A stretch of 38,016 nt of DNA. Origin: VEQN01 sp036405975 (lineage in GTDB: Bacteria; Patescibacteriota; Minisyncoccia; Phycocordibacterales; CAIZLB01). A program made the position numbers and the translations under genes. Location of the stretch: contig DASWWM010000033.1 of the NCBI GenBank assembly GCA_036405975.1, positions 1-38,016 of the forward strand, read 5' to 3'. The stretch's first letter is position 1, and every line of letters starts with the position of its first letter. The notes beneath the pieces were generated by a model, which was given only the letters and a program-made list of their open reading frames with translations, had not been told where the DNA came from and did not search any database. Of the stretch, positions 15,020 through 22,994 are shown in pieces.

Positions 15020-15988
15020 ATGCCCACTACCCACGGAATTCATCATGTGACCGCGGTCACTGCTCATGCGAAAGAGAATGTCGATTTCTACACAAAGGTT
15101 CTTGGTCTGCGCTTGGTCAAGAAGACGGTCAATCAGGATGATGTTTCCGCATACCATTTGTTCTATGCTGATGCGGTCGGCAGTCCCGGAACCGACATGA
15201 CATTTTTCGACTGGAAGCATGCGGGTGCACGACAAGAAAGTTCTGATCAAATCAGCCGGACATATTTCAGGGTGAATGATCCTGAAGCGATAAAGTATTG
15301 GGATGGCCGCCTGAAAGACAATGGCATCGAGTCTGTCCGGGAAGTCATGCTTGATGGCAAGAGCTGCCTGCTATTCGAAGACAGAGAAGGGCAAAGGCTT
15401 GGCTTGGTGGACGATCTAGGCGCAGAATTCGAAGGGAAAGTATGGATCGGGTCTGATCAATCTTCCGCAGTTCCTGAGCAATTTGCCATCAAGGGTTTTT
15501 TTGCTGTCGAGCTTGCGGTCCAGGATATTGAATCAGTCGACTCGATGCTGGTCGATGTGCTGGGCTGGGAGCAGGCAGGCGAGTACGACCAGCCTGAAAG
15601 CGGACGAAAGGCGCGGAAATATGCAATGGACGGCGGAGGTCCCGGCCGGGAAGTGCATGTCACGGAAGATCAGTCTGACAGTCTGAGAATGTCTCTCGCC
15701 GGCACCGTGCATCATGTCGCGTTCCGGGTCAAGGACGAGGCGGAGATGCTCGAATGGATCTACAGGCTGGAAGAGACAGGAGTGCCTCACTCTGGAGAAG
15801 TCGAGAGGTTTTATTTCAAGTCATTGTATTTCAGAATCACTCCGGGCATACTGTTCGAGATAGCCACGGATGGTCCGGGATTCTCTGCCGACGAGGATAT
15901 CGAGCGTCTCGGAGAAAAGCTCGCACTCCCTCCGTTTTTGGAACCGCGACGAGCCGAGATTGAAGCGGGTCTCGATCCGATTCTGTAA
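15020..15988 (+). CDS. Ring-cleaving dioxygenase of the glyoxalase (VOC) fold, MhqO/MhqE-like
   Basis: A 322-residue protein made of two vicinal oxygen chelate domains (about 1-135 and 150-310). The start (GIHHVTAVTAHAKENVDFY) with LGLRLVKKTVNQDD is typical of the MhqO/MhqE/MhqA group, and a second metal-site His lies in HHVAFRV (about residue 232). The terminal segment FEIATDGPGF carries the last metal ligand Glu. Members are annotated as hydroquinone- or catechol-specific extradiol dioxygenases. It follows the hydrolase gene after one base and ends 36 bases before prfB. Substrate not determinable from sequence. Confidence 0.88.
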   Translation: MPTTHGIHHVTAVTAHAKENVDFYTKVLGLRLVKKTVNQDDVSAYHLFYADAVGSPGTDMTFFDWKHAGARQESSDQISRTYFRVNDPEAIKYWDGRLKDNGIESVREVMLDGKSCLLFEDREGQRLGLVDDLGAEFEGKVWIGSDQSSAVPEQFAIKGFFAVELAVQDIESVDSMLVDVLGWEQAGEYDQPESGRKARKYAMDGGGPGREVHVTEDQSDSLRMSLAGTVHHVAFRVKDEAEMLEWIYRLEETGVPHSGEVERFYFKSLYFRITPGILFEIATDGPGFSADEDIERLGEKLALPPFLEPRRAEIEAGLDPIL

Positions 15989-16024
15989 GACATTCCAGTA
16001 CTGCTTCTGCACCCATACATATAT

Positions 16025-16924
16025 ATGAATCAAATAGACCAAGATCAGAATCCCAACGCTGGACGAATAGCGGAAATAGAAGCCCTTATGTCCGAGGCTG
16101 ATTTTTGGAATGAGAAGGACAAGGCACAGGCGATCCTGAAAGAATATAACGACTTGAAGAATGGGGCTCCTGCCGGCTCCGGACCATATGACGCCCTCGG
16201 TGCGGTCGTCACGATCTTTTCCGGAGCCGGCGGAGACGATTCCGAAGACTTCTCGAGAATGCTCTTCGAAATGTATTCCAAGTATATCGCTCGACAGGGG
16301 TGGGGAGCGGCCATCGTCCATGAGCACCAGAATGATCGGGGAGGATTCCGAAACGTCACATTCGATATCAACGGACGGAACGTATACGGAACGATCAAGC
16401 ATGAGTCTGGCGTGCATCGACTCGTACGACTCTCGCCGTTCAATTCGAAGCAGCTGAGGCATACGTCGTTCTCGATGGTCGAAGTCGTCCCGAAATTTGA
16501 AAAGCAGGTCGACTTCGACCTCCCTGAAGACGAGCTCGAGGTCACATTCGCGAAGTCCGGCGGTCCTGGCGGCCAGAATGTGAACAAGCGGGAGACCGCC
16601 GTGAGAATTGTTCATAAGCCGACAAAGCTTTCCGTGCATGTCACGAGCGAGCGGTCTCAAGCTCAGAATAAGGAAAAGGCCATTGCCATTCTCAAGGGAA
16701 AGCTCTTCACTCGTCTTGAGGAAGAGCGCATCGCGAAAGAAAAAGGAATGTATATCAGCAAGACGACTGACATCGAATGGGGAAATCAGATCCGCTCATA
16801 CGTCCTTCATCCGTACAAGATGGTAAAGGATCATCGGACGGGCCATGAGACAAGCCAGGTGGAAAAAGTTCTCGAAGGCCACATTGAGGAATTCATTGAG
16901 GCTGAAGCGAGCCTGAATTCATAA
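16025..16924 (+). CDS. prfB: Peptide chain release factor 2 with a shortened first domain
   Basis: A 299-residue class I release factor, against about 365 in most bacteria. The stop-codon recognition motif is SPF (137-139), the RF2 signature for UAA and UGA. The catalytic GGQ is at 182-184 in GGPGGQNVNK, where the Gln is normally methylated. The shortening is in domain 1: after ADFWNEKDKAQAILKEYN the long helical bundle is replaced by a short Gly/Ala/Pro linker (about 46-55), and the protein joins the core at TIFSGAGG. The programmed frameshift found in many prfB genes is absent. Its presence fits UGA being a stop here. The start follows an AT-rich run with no ribosome-binding site. Confidence 0.92.
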   Translation: MNQIDQDQNPNAGRIAEIEALMSEADFWNEKDKAQAILKEYNDLKNGAPAGSGPYDALGAVVTIFSGAGGDDSEDFSRMLFEMYSKYIARQGWGAAIVHEHQNDRGGFRNVTFDINGRNVYGTIKHESGVHRLVRLSPFNSKQLRHTSFSMVEVVPKFEKQVDFDLPEDELEVTFAKSGGPGGQNVNKRETAVRIVHKPTKLSVHVTSERSQAQNKEKAIAILKGKLFTRLEEERIAKEKGMYISKTTDIEWGNQIRSYVLHPYKMVKDHRTGHETSQVEKVLEGHIEEFIEAEASLNS

Positions 16925-16971
16925 CGTCAATCACTCTTCATAATTAGTTATTGTCGGTATTCTTCGGTTTT

Positions 16972-16980
16972 TGATATAAT
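16972..16980 (+). promoter_or_regulatory. Extended -10 box (TGATATAAT) of ftsE, leaderless type
   Basis: TGATATAAT ends 7 bases before the ATG of ftsE at 16988, so the message should start at the initiation codon. No -35 box is needed for an extended -10 promoter. Confidence 0.6.
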
Positions 16981-16987
16981 CGGTACC

Positions 16988-17731
16988 ATGCTTCACTTAG
17001 ATAAAGTCTCCAAGAAATACAAGGATGACTCCATCGCGCTAGACGGAGTGACCCTGCTTATCCAGCCAAAGGAATTCGTGTCGATTGTCGGTCATTCGGG
17101 AGCCGGAAAGACTACTCTTCTCAAGATGATCCTTGCGGAGGAGAGGCCTTCTCACGGAACGGTCAGCTTTGAAAAGATAGACATTCACTCTCTCGGAAAG
17201 GGTGACATGAACGACTACCGACGAAGGATCGGAACCATTTTCCAGGACTTCCGGCTTCTTCCCGACAAGACCGCATATGAAAACGTAGCATTCGCCATGG
17301 AAGCCGCAGGAAGAACTGACGAAGAGATCGCTTCGGACGTGCCTCATGTACTCGAACTTGTGGACCTCGGACGAAAGCTTCATAGCTTTCCGCATCAGCT
17401 CTCGGGAGGAGAGAGGCAGCGAGTCGCTATCGCGCGAGCCATCGTGAACCAGCCGGACATCATCATCGCCGATGAGCCGACAGGAAACCTGGATCCCGTT
17501 AACACATACGACATCATCCAGATCCTTAAGAAGATCAATGACCTCGGGACGACCATTCTCCTTACTACTCATAATACGGGAATCGTCGAGCATCTCGACA
17601 AGCGAGTGATCACCATGCAAGGAGGAAAGATCGTCCACGACACTGCGGGACTCGAGCATCATATGCCCGGAAAGGGCCATCATTCGGAAGCCCGGTCATC
17701 TTATCAGCCTGTAACATCAAAGAAACACTAA
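16988..17731 (+). CDS. ftsE: Cell-division ATP-binding protein FtsE
   Basis: A 247-residue ABC ATPase: Walker A GHSGAGKTT (35-43), Q-loop FQDFRLLPDKTAYENVAFAM (typical of FtsE), signature LSGGERQR (about 138-145) and Walker B IIIADEPTGNLDP (158-170). With FtsX it forms an inner-membrane complex that activates cell-wall hydrolases at the septum. The next gene, ftsX, begins 2 bases after the stop, confirming the assignment. The last 27 residues form a tail rich in His, Gly and Ser (5 His), longer than in most FtsE proteins, whose role is unknown. Confidence 0.95.
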   Translation: MLHLDKVSKKYKDDSIALDGVTLLIQPKEFVSIVGHSGAGKTTLLKMILAEERPSHGTVSFEKIDIHSLGKGDMNDYRRRIGTIFQDFRLLPDKTAYENVAFAMEAAGRTDEEIASDVPHVLELVDLGRKLHSFPHQLSGGERQRVAIARAIVNQPDIIIADEPTGNLDPVNTYDIIQILKKINDLGTTILLTTHNTGIVEHLDKRVITMQGGKIVHDTAGLEHHMPGKGHHSEARSSYQPVTSKKH

Positions 17732-17733
17732 TC

Positions 17734-18660
17734 ATGATCTGGACTAAAATCAGAAGGACGCTCAGGGCCGGATTCGTAAGCTTTTGGAGAAACGGATACG
17801 TATCTCTCGCATCAGTGCTCATCATGACGGTGACGCTCATGGTGGTATCGTCAATCATGTTTGTCGGAGCCCTTCTCAACTCGACGCTCGATAACATTCG
17901 AAACAAGGTCGACATCAATATCTATTTCGTAAAATCCGCAGTCGAAGAAGATGTGAAGCTGCTCGCGGACCGGATTCAGAGCCTTCCGCAGGTGGAGACA
18001 GTGGAAATCGTCACGAGCGACCAGGCCCTTGCGGCATTCAGGGAGAGGCACAAGGACGATGAGCTCACGCTCCAGGCACTCGACGAGCTGGGATCAAATC
18101 CTCTCGGGGCAAGCCTTAATGTAAAGGCGAAGGATCCTTCCCAGTACGAGGCCATCGTAAAATTCCTCGAGGATACTCGAAGCAATAATGCGGCAGGGGA
18201 ATCGATCATCGACCGGATCAATTATGCAAAGAACAAGGAGGCCATCGATGCCCTCAGCAGGATCATTGTCGCGTCCAATACGCTTGGAACGGTAGCTATC
18301 GTATTCTTCGTCTTCGTATCCATCCTGATCACATTCAATACTATCCGACTCGCCATCTACATCTTCCGAGAGGAGATCTCAGTCATGCGGCTCGTGGGTG
18401 CCAGCGAGATGTACATTCGAGGCCCGTTCGTAACGGTCGGAATCATGTACGGATTCGTCTCGGGAGTCCTCACGCTCATTATCCTGTATCCGATCACATA
18501 CTGGATCGGCCCGGTCACTGCCAATGTCGGCACGGGACTCAACCTCTTCTCGTACTACCTCAGCAATTTCCCTTCGGTCTTCGGAATCATCGTCGGATCG
18601 GGCATGGTGGTAGTGGCGATCTCGAGTTTCCTCGCGGTCAGGAAGTACCTCAAGGTTTAA
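17734..18660 (+). CDS. ftsX: Cell-division membrane protein FtsX
   Basis: A 308-residue permease-like protein with the FtsX plan: a basic cytoplasmic start, TM1 at about 21-46, an extracytoplasmic domain (about 50-185, with VDINIYFVKSAVEED and LPQVETVEIVT, the usual first residues of that domain), then three more helices (about 190-215, 230-255 and 280-303). The external domain is where FtsX recruits and activates peptidoglycan hydrolases or their coiled-coil partners. It has no ATPase motif and depends on FtsE, whose gene ends 2 bases upstream. Confidence 0.95.
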   Translation: MIWTKIRRTLRAGFVSFWRNGYVSLASVLIMTVTLMVVSSIMFVGALLNSTLDNIRNKVDINIYFVKSAVEEDVKLLADRIQSLPQVETVEIVTSDQALAAFRERHKDDELTLQALDELGSNPLGASLNVKAKDPSQYEAIVKFLEDTRSNNAAGESIIDRINYAKNKEAIDALSRIIVASNTLGTVAIVFFVFVSILITFNTIRLAIYIFREEISVMRLVGASEMYIRGPFVTVGIMYGFVSGVLTLIILYPITYWIGPVTANVGTGLNLFSYYLSNFPSVFGIIVGSGMVVVAISSFLAVRKYLKV

Positions 18661-18684
18661 TTACATTCAGCTAACATAAAACAT

Positions 18685-19359
18685 ATGAAATATCTCATCG
18701 GAATCATCGCAGTATTGGCAATCGCAGGAGGCGCATACTATTTCGTGACTCAGACATCTCGGGTACCGGAAGGCGTAGAGCAGGCCGTCGTCTCAGACGA
18801 GGGAACTGTCCCTTCTGATTCCGGCACTGGGTCATCGGCGGCAACAGGAACTCCTGTAGCGGCATCTGACCGGGTCGCTATCGCGAATACGACTCTTGTC
18901 GCGCAGAATCTCGATTTCAAGTTCACGGGCTACGGTCCTGGAGGAAAGCAGCATACCGGAACGTTCACGTCGATCACGACAGGTGATGTGAAGACGGGCG
19001 AGAACGGACTTCCAGTATCTGGCAAGGTGATCTTCAAGGGAAACACCGTGGTCACTGATACGGCTGCGGTAGACAAGCATCTCTGCTCAGACGATTTCTT
19101 CAACTGTGCAAAATACCCTGAGATCGTATTCGAGTACAAGGGAATCAGGGAAGATGCTGCGAACTCCTCGTTTGCGGTCACTGGTGCGCTTACGCTCAAC
19201 GGGGTGACAAAGGACATCTCGTTCCCAGTCAAGCATGCCGGAGCACTCGCATTCAGCTCTGACTTCCTTCTCGACACGACGCCGTTCCAGCTCAAGTACG
19301 TCGGTATCAACAAGGACGTTCGGGTTCAGTTCTCATTCGACTTCGCTCAGGATCGATAG
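18685..19359 (+). CDS. Membrane-anchored YceI-like protein
   Basis: A 224-residue protein: an N-terminal hydrophobic anchor (3-21), a Ser/Gly/Thr-rich linker (35-65) and one YceI-like beta-barrel domain (about 66-220). Typical YceI traits are VDKHLCSDDFFNCAKYPEIV (the L.s.dFFd...yP.i.F motif), TLNGVTKDISFPV and the closing segment of the barrel. YceI domains bind polyisoprenoid or other lipids in their cavity. It follows ftsX by 24 bases and may be cotranscribed with it, although a functional tie to division is unproven. A terminator closes the transcript. Confidence 0.85.
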   Translation: MKYLIGIIAVLAIAGGAYYFVTQTSRVPEGVEQAVVSDEGTVPSDSGTGSSAATGTPVAASDRVAIANTTLVAQNLDFKFTGYGPGGKQHTGTFTSITTGDVKTGENGLPVSGKVIFKGNTVVTDTAAVDKHLCSDDFFNCAKYPEIVFEYKGIREDAANSSFAVTGALTLNGVTKDISFPVKHAGALAFSSDFLLDTTPFQLKYVGINKDVRVQFSFDFAQDR

Positions 19360-19398
19360 CTGGCAAAGCGAAAATTGGATTCGCATAACAATAAAAAA

Positions 19399-19434
19399 GA
19401 ATCCCACCAAGCCCGAAGGCGAGGTGGGATTTTT
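19399..19434. terminator. Bidirectional intrinsic terminator
   Basis: A 9-bp perfect stem (AATCCCACC and complement) has TTTTT on one side and AAAAAA on the other. It serves the YceI-like gene and the convergent gene at 19456-20010. Confidence 0.8.
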
Positions 19435-19455
19435 AATCAGGCAAGAGTCCGGGAG

Positions 19456-20010
19456 TCAGATCTCGTCGCGTTGGACGAATCTGCTTCCGACAAAGTATCC
19501 CCAGTTGACAGGAACGAGTCTTGTCGTCGGCTTGATGATTCCCTGAGGACAAACTGTCCATAGCCCGTCATACTCCCATGTTCCAAACTGGCTGAAGCGC
19601 GAAGCTGCGCCCTCGCCAAGGTATGTCTTGATCGCATTGCGGATCACGAGTCTGTCTTCCCTGTGGATATCATCAGTGTCAAAGGTTATCACCGCCTCGG
19701 TCTTCGCATTGAAGCAAAGCGCCTGGACCCCTTTGGTTCTGACTGCTCCTGCATAGACGGCTCCGCGTGCCTGTGCGGGCAGGTTATGCCTCTCTTCGTC
19801 ACCGACTTTCAGCCCATTCAGGCTGCGCAGGAGACCTTGGTTTTCCAGGCTCAAGCGATATTGGATGAAGACCGTGCCGGAATGTTTGGATATGCCATTC
19901 TCTCCGCATGGGTTGAAGATTACGATTGAGGCCCTGTAAACGGCCGTGCTCAAGAGTGTTTTTTCTGTCGTCGCTGGGCCTGTTGGCACGAGCGGTCTTG
20001 CGTTCTGCAT
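19456..20010 (-). CDS. Unrecognised 184-residue protein
   Basis: A soluble protein with no signal peptide or membrane helix. It has several beta-strand-like stretches (TVFIQYRLSLEN, AVITFDTDDI, GLWTVCPQGI, WGYFVGSRFV) and an Arg/Lys-balanced composition. The start is well supported: an AGAGGAGGA ribosome-binding site lies about 9 bases before the ATG, and a good promoter lies further upstream (20115-20143). The gene is alone on its transcript. I recognise no family or catalytic motif. Confidence 0.6.
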   Translation of the reverse strand: MQNARPLVPTGPATTEKTLLSTAVYRASIVIFNPCGENGISKHSGTVFIQYRLSLENQGLLRSLNGLKVGDEERHNLPAQARGAVYAGAVRTKGVQALCFNAKTEAVITFDTDDIHREDRLVIRNAIKTYLGEGAASRFSQFGTWEYDGLWTVCPQGIIKPTTRLVPVNWGYFVGSRFVQRDEI

Positions 20011-20092
20011 TCTATCTGTCCTCCTCTAGGTTTGTTGGTTACTGAGTAGGGCGCCATCGGCGCCTGCTTAACTGTCCTATATTTAACGAGGT

Positions 20093-20143
20093 CTCAGAAT
20101 CTGAGTCCTATATCTTAATATCACATTTATTGAGATTTATCAA
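20093..20143 (-). promoter_or_regulatory. Promoter and possible operator of the 19456-20010 gene
   Basis: On the minus strand: TTGATA (20138-20143), a 17-base spacer, and TATTAA (20115-20120). The predicted start of transcription (near 20108) is followed at once by the palindrome CTCAGAATCTGAG (20093-20105), a natural place for a repressor to bind. A GGCGCC-ATC-GGCGCC hairpin follows at 20050-20064. Confidence 0.5.
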
Positions 20144-20166
20144 GTATCTGGATGCGTCTGGCATTG

Positions 20167-20221
20167 AAATGAAAAGGCCCGCCAACCACATACGGGTATT
20201 GTATGAGAGGGTCGGCGGGCC
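20167..20221 (-). terminator. Intrinsic terminator, minus strand
   Basis: An 8-bp GC stem (GGCCCGCC at 20176-20183 with GGCGGGCC at 20214-20221) encloses a long loop. On the minus strand it is followed by TTTTCATTTC. It ends the gene at 20268. Confidence 0.65.
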
Positions 20222-20267
20222 GGGGTGCCGGAAGGGTCCGGTGCTTGGTCCGATGTGATATTTGCCG

Positions 20268-20663
20268 TTACCACAGGAGGGATTTGGGCACGACGACTGA
20301 GGTCAGCGTCTTGTACTGCTTGTCCTCCGGATACCAGAGGTGGATTCCACAGTATGTGAATCCCGGTATTTCCTTGAGAGCCAGTATCTCGCTCTCACAT
20401 GCCTCCAGGATCTTCTTTATCGATCCTGATTCTCGTTGGGCCGAATGCAGGACGGTCCTTTCGTGATAAGTGCTGTAGCCTTCCGAAGAAGCGTTCTCGA
20501 CTTGCTTTGCTGCAAAGCCGTCGGGGATCTTGGGCTCGTCGTCGCCCCCGTATTTCAGGATCACAGCAAGCCAGTGAGTGACGTTCAATTCGGGAGGCAC
20601 GAATCCTTCCTGCCCTTCTTGCACCATGCCTATCTTGAGCATGAGAAACGTGTTCGTTTTCAT
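20268..20663 (-). CDS. Unrecognised 131-residue protein
   Basis: A soluble protein beginning MKTNTFLMLKIGM. The frame stays open to 20753, but the upstream part reads poorly (Pro/Ser/Gly-rich) and overlaps the promoter region of the divergent pyrG, so Met at 20663 is preferred. It has a central acidic/helical part (SSEGYSTYHERTVLHSAQRE) and a C-terminal segment rich in aromatic residues (YCGIHLWYPEDKQY). No motif known to me. It sits alone between pyrG (divergent) and its own terminator. Confidence 0.55.
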   Translation of the reverse strand: MKTNTFLMLKIGMVQEGQEGFVPPELNVTHWLAVILKYGGDDEPKIPDGFAAKQVENASSEGYSTYHERTVLHSAQRESGSIKKILEACESEILALKEIPGFTYCGIHLWYPEDKQYKTLTSVVVPKSLLW

Positions 20664-20797
20664 TAGAATGTATGTTGTGCGGGTTTTTTGCGGCCCAGGC
20701 GAATGGCTCGCTGCCATTCCTTTTCCTGTCCCTTCTGGGCGCAATAATGTCACAGATACTCTTGCGCATCAAGTCTTTCGAAAAGATGACGGTACGA

Positions 20798-20803
20798 TAA
20801 AAT
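20798..20803 (+). promoter_or_regulatory. -10 box (TAAAAT) of pyrG, leaderless type
   Basis: TAAAAT within GATAAAAT ends 8 bases before the pyrG ATG at 20812, so the message should have almost no leader. Confidence 0.4.
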
Positions 20804-20811
20804 GTAGATGC

Positions 20812-22677
20812 ATGAAATCTTCTAAAAACCATAAATACATCTTCGTACTAGGCGGCGTAATGTCAGGAGTCGGAAAGGGAATCACTACCTCTTCGATCGG
20901 CACCATCCTCCAGGCCAAGGGATACTCAGTAAACGTGGCAAAGGTAGATCCGTATCTCAACGTAGATGCGGGAACGATGAACCCCACCGAACATGGTGAG
21001 GTTTTTGTTTTGGACAGCGGGCTCGAGACCGATCAGGATATGGGAAACTACGAACGGTTTTTGAATACCGACCTTTCGAATGCGGACTATATGACCGGCG
21101 GCATGGTTTACCTGGATGTGATCATGAAGGAGCGGGCGCTTAAGTACCGAGGAAAATGCGTTGATGCTATTCCTCATATCCGGGATGAGATTGCACAGCG
21201 GATCATCAAGTCGGGCGAAATCGCACAGTCTGACATTACAATCGTCGAGATCGGCGGAACGGTCGGAGACTACCAGAGTGCCATGTTTTACGAGGCGGCT
21301 CGGTACATCAAGATCAAGAATCCGGGCAATGTTCTCTTCGTGATGGTGACGTATATGCCGGTGCCAAGCAAGATCGGCGAAATGAAATCAAAGCCAACGC
21401 AGAACGCTGTGCACCAGCTCCAGTCGTATGGAATTCAGCCTGACTTTATCATCGGTCGGAGTGAAGTTGCCATAGACCAGCGACGAAAGGAAAAGATAGC
21501 AGTCTCATGCAATGTTCCGATGGAGAACGTTATCTCTGCTCCTGATATCGAAAGCATTTATGATGTGCCGCTTAACTTCGAACGGGACAAGTTCGGCGAT
21601 GCTGTAGAGAAGGCACTCAAGCTCAAGAGCAAGGCCGTGGATCTTTCGCAGTGGAGGTCATTCGTGAACAAGACCAAGAAGTCTCGAAGCGAGGGCAAGG
21701 AAGTGCACATCGCAGTCGTTGGAAAATATTTTGATACCGGAGACTTCGTTCTTTCCGATGCATACGTATCGGTTATCGAGGCTTTGAAGTTTTCTTCATA
21801 TTCTATCGGCGTAAAGCCGGTCTTGCATTGGATGAGCTCGAAGCAGTTCGAGACTGATCCTGAAACAGGGAAGGCACTTTCACAGAAGCAGGCGGAGGCA
21901 AGGCTCAAGGAGGTATTTGGCGGTGCGTACCAGATTCCAGAAGGGGAAATGGAAGAGCGAACTGGTGCTGCTCGAAAGGTGAAAATCGACGGAATCCTTG
22001 TGCCGGGCGGCTTCGGCGAGACGGGAATCGAGGGAAAGATCTCGGTGATCAAATATGCTCGGGAGAATAAGATTCCATACTTTGGAATCTGCTACGGCAT
22101 GCAGCTTATGGTTATCGAGCATGCTCGAAATGTTGCGGGTCTTGCAGGTTCGCAGACGAGCGAGATCGATCCGAAAGCAAAGCATCTGGTCATCGACATC
22201 ATGCATCATCAGAAGGCGCTTCTCGATGCTGGAAAGTACGGCGCATCCATGAGGCTCGGCGGTTATGCATGTGCTTTGAAGCCAGGAACTATCGCTGAAG
22301 AAGCGTATACGAAGGCGGGCTGGACTAATAGGCTGGCAAAGACTTCGCAGGCATACGAGACGGCAATGGGCGCTTTGAAGAAAGGAAAAACTACGGCGGG
22401 AGCGAAAATCATCATCGAGCGACATCGGCATCGATATGAAGTGAATCCAGAATACGTCGAACGGGTGTCTGCGTCAGGCTTGGTATTCTCGGGAACGTCT
22501 CCTGACGGCACGCTCATGGAAATCGCCGAGCTCCCTCGAGGCAAGGACAAGAAAGGAACAGGAAAGGGCGAGCATCCATTCTTCCTTGGCGTGCAGTTCC
22601 ATCCTGAATTCCTTGCTCGACCCCTCGATCCTCATCCTATTTTCACGGAGTTCGTAAAAGTTTCTGCACAGAAATAA
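20812..22677 (+). CDS. pyrG: CTP synthase
   Basis: A 621-residue CTP synthase, which makes CTP from UTP, ATP and glutamine. The synthase domain has the P-loop GGVMSGVGKG (14-23), VDPYLNVDAGTM and EIGGTVGD. The glutamine amidotransferase domain has PGGFG, the catalytic Cys427 in GICYGMQ, and His597/Glu599 in QFHPEF. It is about 75 residues longer than the E. coli enzyme: the Cys lies 48 positions later than E. coli Cys379, and the Cys-to-His distance is 34 longer. The extra segments are Lys/Glu/Thr-rich and look like surface loops in the amidotransferase half. The frame is open upstream to 20578, but the family start MKSSKNHKYIFVLGG fits 20812. Confidence 0.97.
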   Translation: MKSSKNHKYIFVLGGVMSGVGKGITTSSIGTILQAKGYSVNVAKVDPYLNVDAGTMNPTEHGEVFVLDSGLETDQDMGNYERFLNTDLSNADYMTGGMVYLDVIMKERALKYRGKCVDAIPHIRDEIAQRIIKSGEIAQSDITIVEIGGTVGDYQSAMFYEAARYIKIKNPGNVLFVMVTYMPVPSKIGEMKSKPTQNAVHQLQSYGIQPDFIIGRSEVAIDQRRKEKIAVSCNVPMENVISAPDIESIYDVPLNFERDKFGDAVEKALKLKSKAVDLSQWRSFVNKTKKSRSEGKEVHIAVVGKYFDTGDFVLSDAYVSVIEALKFSSYSIGVKPVLHWMSSKQFETDPETGKALSQKQAEARLKEVFGGAYQIPEGEMEERTGAARKVKIDGILVPGGFGETGIEGKISVIKYARENKIPYFGICYGMQLMVIEHARNVAGLAGSQTSEIDPKAKHLVIDIMHHQKALLDAGKYGASMRLGGYACALKPGTIAEEAYTKAGWTNRLAKTSQAYETAMGALKKGKTTAGAKIIIERHRHRYEVNPEYVERVSASGLVFSGTSPDGTLMEIAELPRGKDKKGTGKGEHPFFLGVQFHPEFLARPLDPHPIFTEFVKVSAQK

Positions 22678-22743
22678 ACGCTGCGTCGGTGGGGCGGAAG
22701 AGTCATTGAAAGTGAATATCTTCATCTTGCGTTTATGTTTGCG

Positions 22744-22752
22744 TGATATAAT
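22744..22752 (+). promoter_or_regulatory. Extended -10 promoter (TGATATAAT) of the small basic peptide unit
   Basis: A perfect TGNTATAAT box with no good -35 box. Transcription would start near 22759 and the next gene-like element is the 20-codon frame at 22798. Confidence 0.6.
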
Positions 22753-22797
22753 CTGTGCATTACAAGGCTGCGCAAGCGGCACAAATTTCAAAAGCAT

Positions 22798-22860
22798 ATG
22801 CCAAAAGGTGTACAGAAGGGAAAGGAGAAGAAGAAGCCAAAGAAGACAGCAAAGAAGTAG
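22798..22860 (+). CDS. Possible 20-residue lysine-rich peptide
   Basis: The frame codes MPKGVQKGKEKKKPKKTAKK and ends in TAG. It lies between its own extended -10 promoter (22744-22752) and an intrinsic terminator (22870-22904), so the whole transcript is about 145 bases and holds little else. The sequence resembles, from memory, short basic peptides of many bacteria that begin M-x-K-G and contain KExKKPKK; I could not check this. Ten of 20 residues are Lys, so it probably binds nucleic acid, perhaps the ribosome. No Shine-Dalgarno site is seen. The alternative is a small non-coding RNA. Confidence 0.5.
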   Translation: MPKGVQKGKEKKKPKKTAKK

Positions 22861-22869
22861 TTTTCAAAG

Positions 22870-22904
22870 ATCCGCCGGCTGCGATTGCAGGCCGGCGGAT
22901 TTTG
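22870..22904 (+). terminator. Intrinsic terminator of the small peptide unit
   Basis: A perfect 10-bp GC-rich stem (ATCCGCCGGC and complement) is followed by TTTGAATT. The T run is short but the stem is strong. Confidence 0.65.
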
Positions 22905-22994
22905 AATTATTTATGCAGATATAACAAAAATGTTATATCGGGATCAGGCAATGAGGGTTTTCAGCCGCTCACTTCACCCAGTCTTAATCTTGTC

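Noticed and set aside
20578..20811. 78-codon upstream extension of pyrG
   Set aside because: CTP synthases start at the segment coded from 20812, a -10 box lies at 20798-20803, and the extension is antisense to the 20268-20663 gene.
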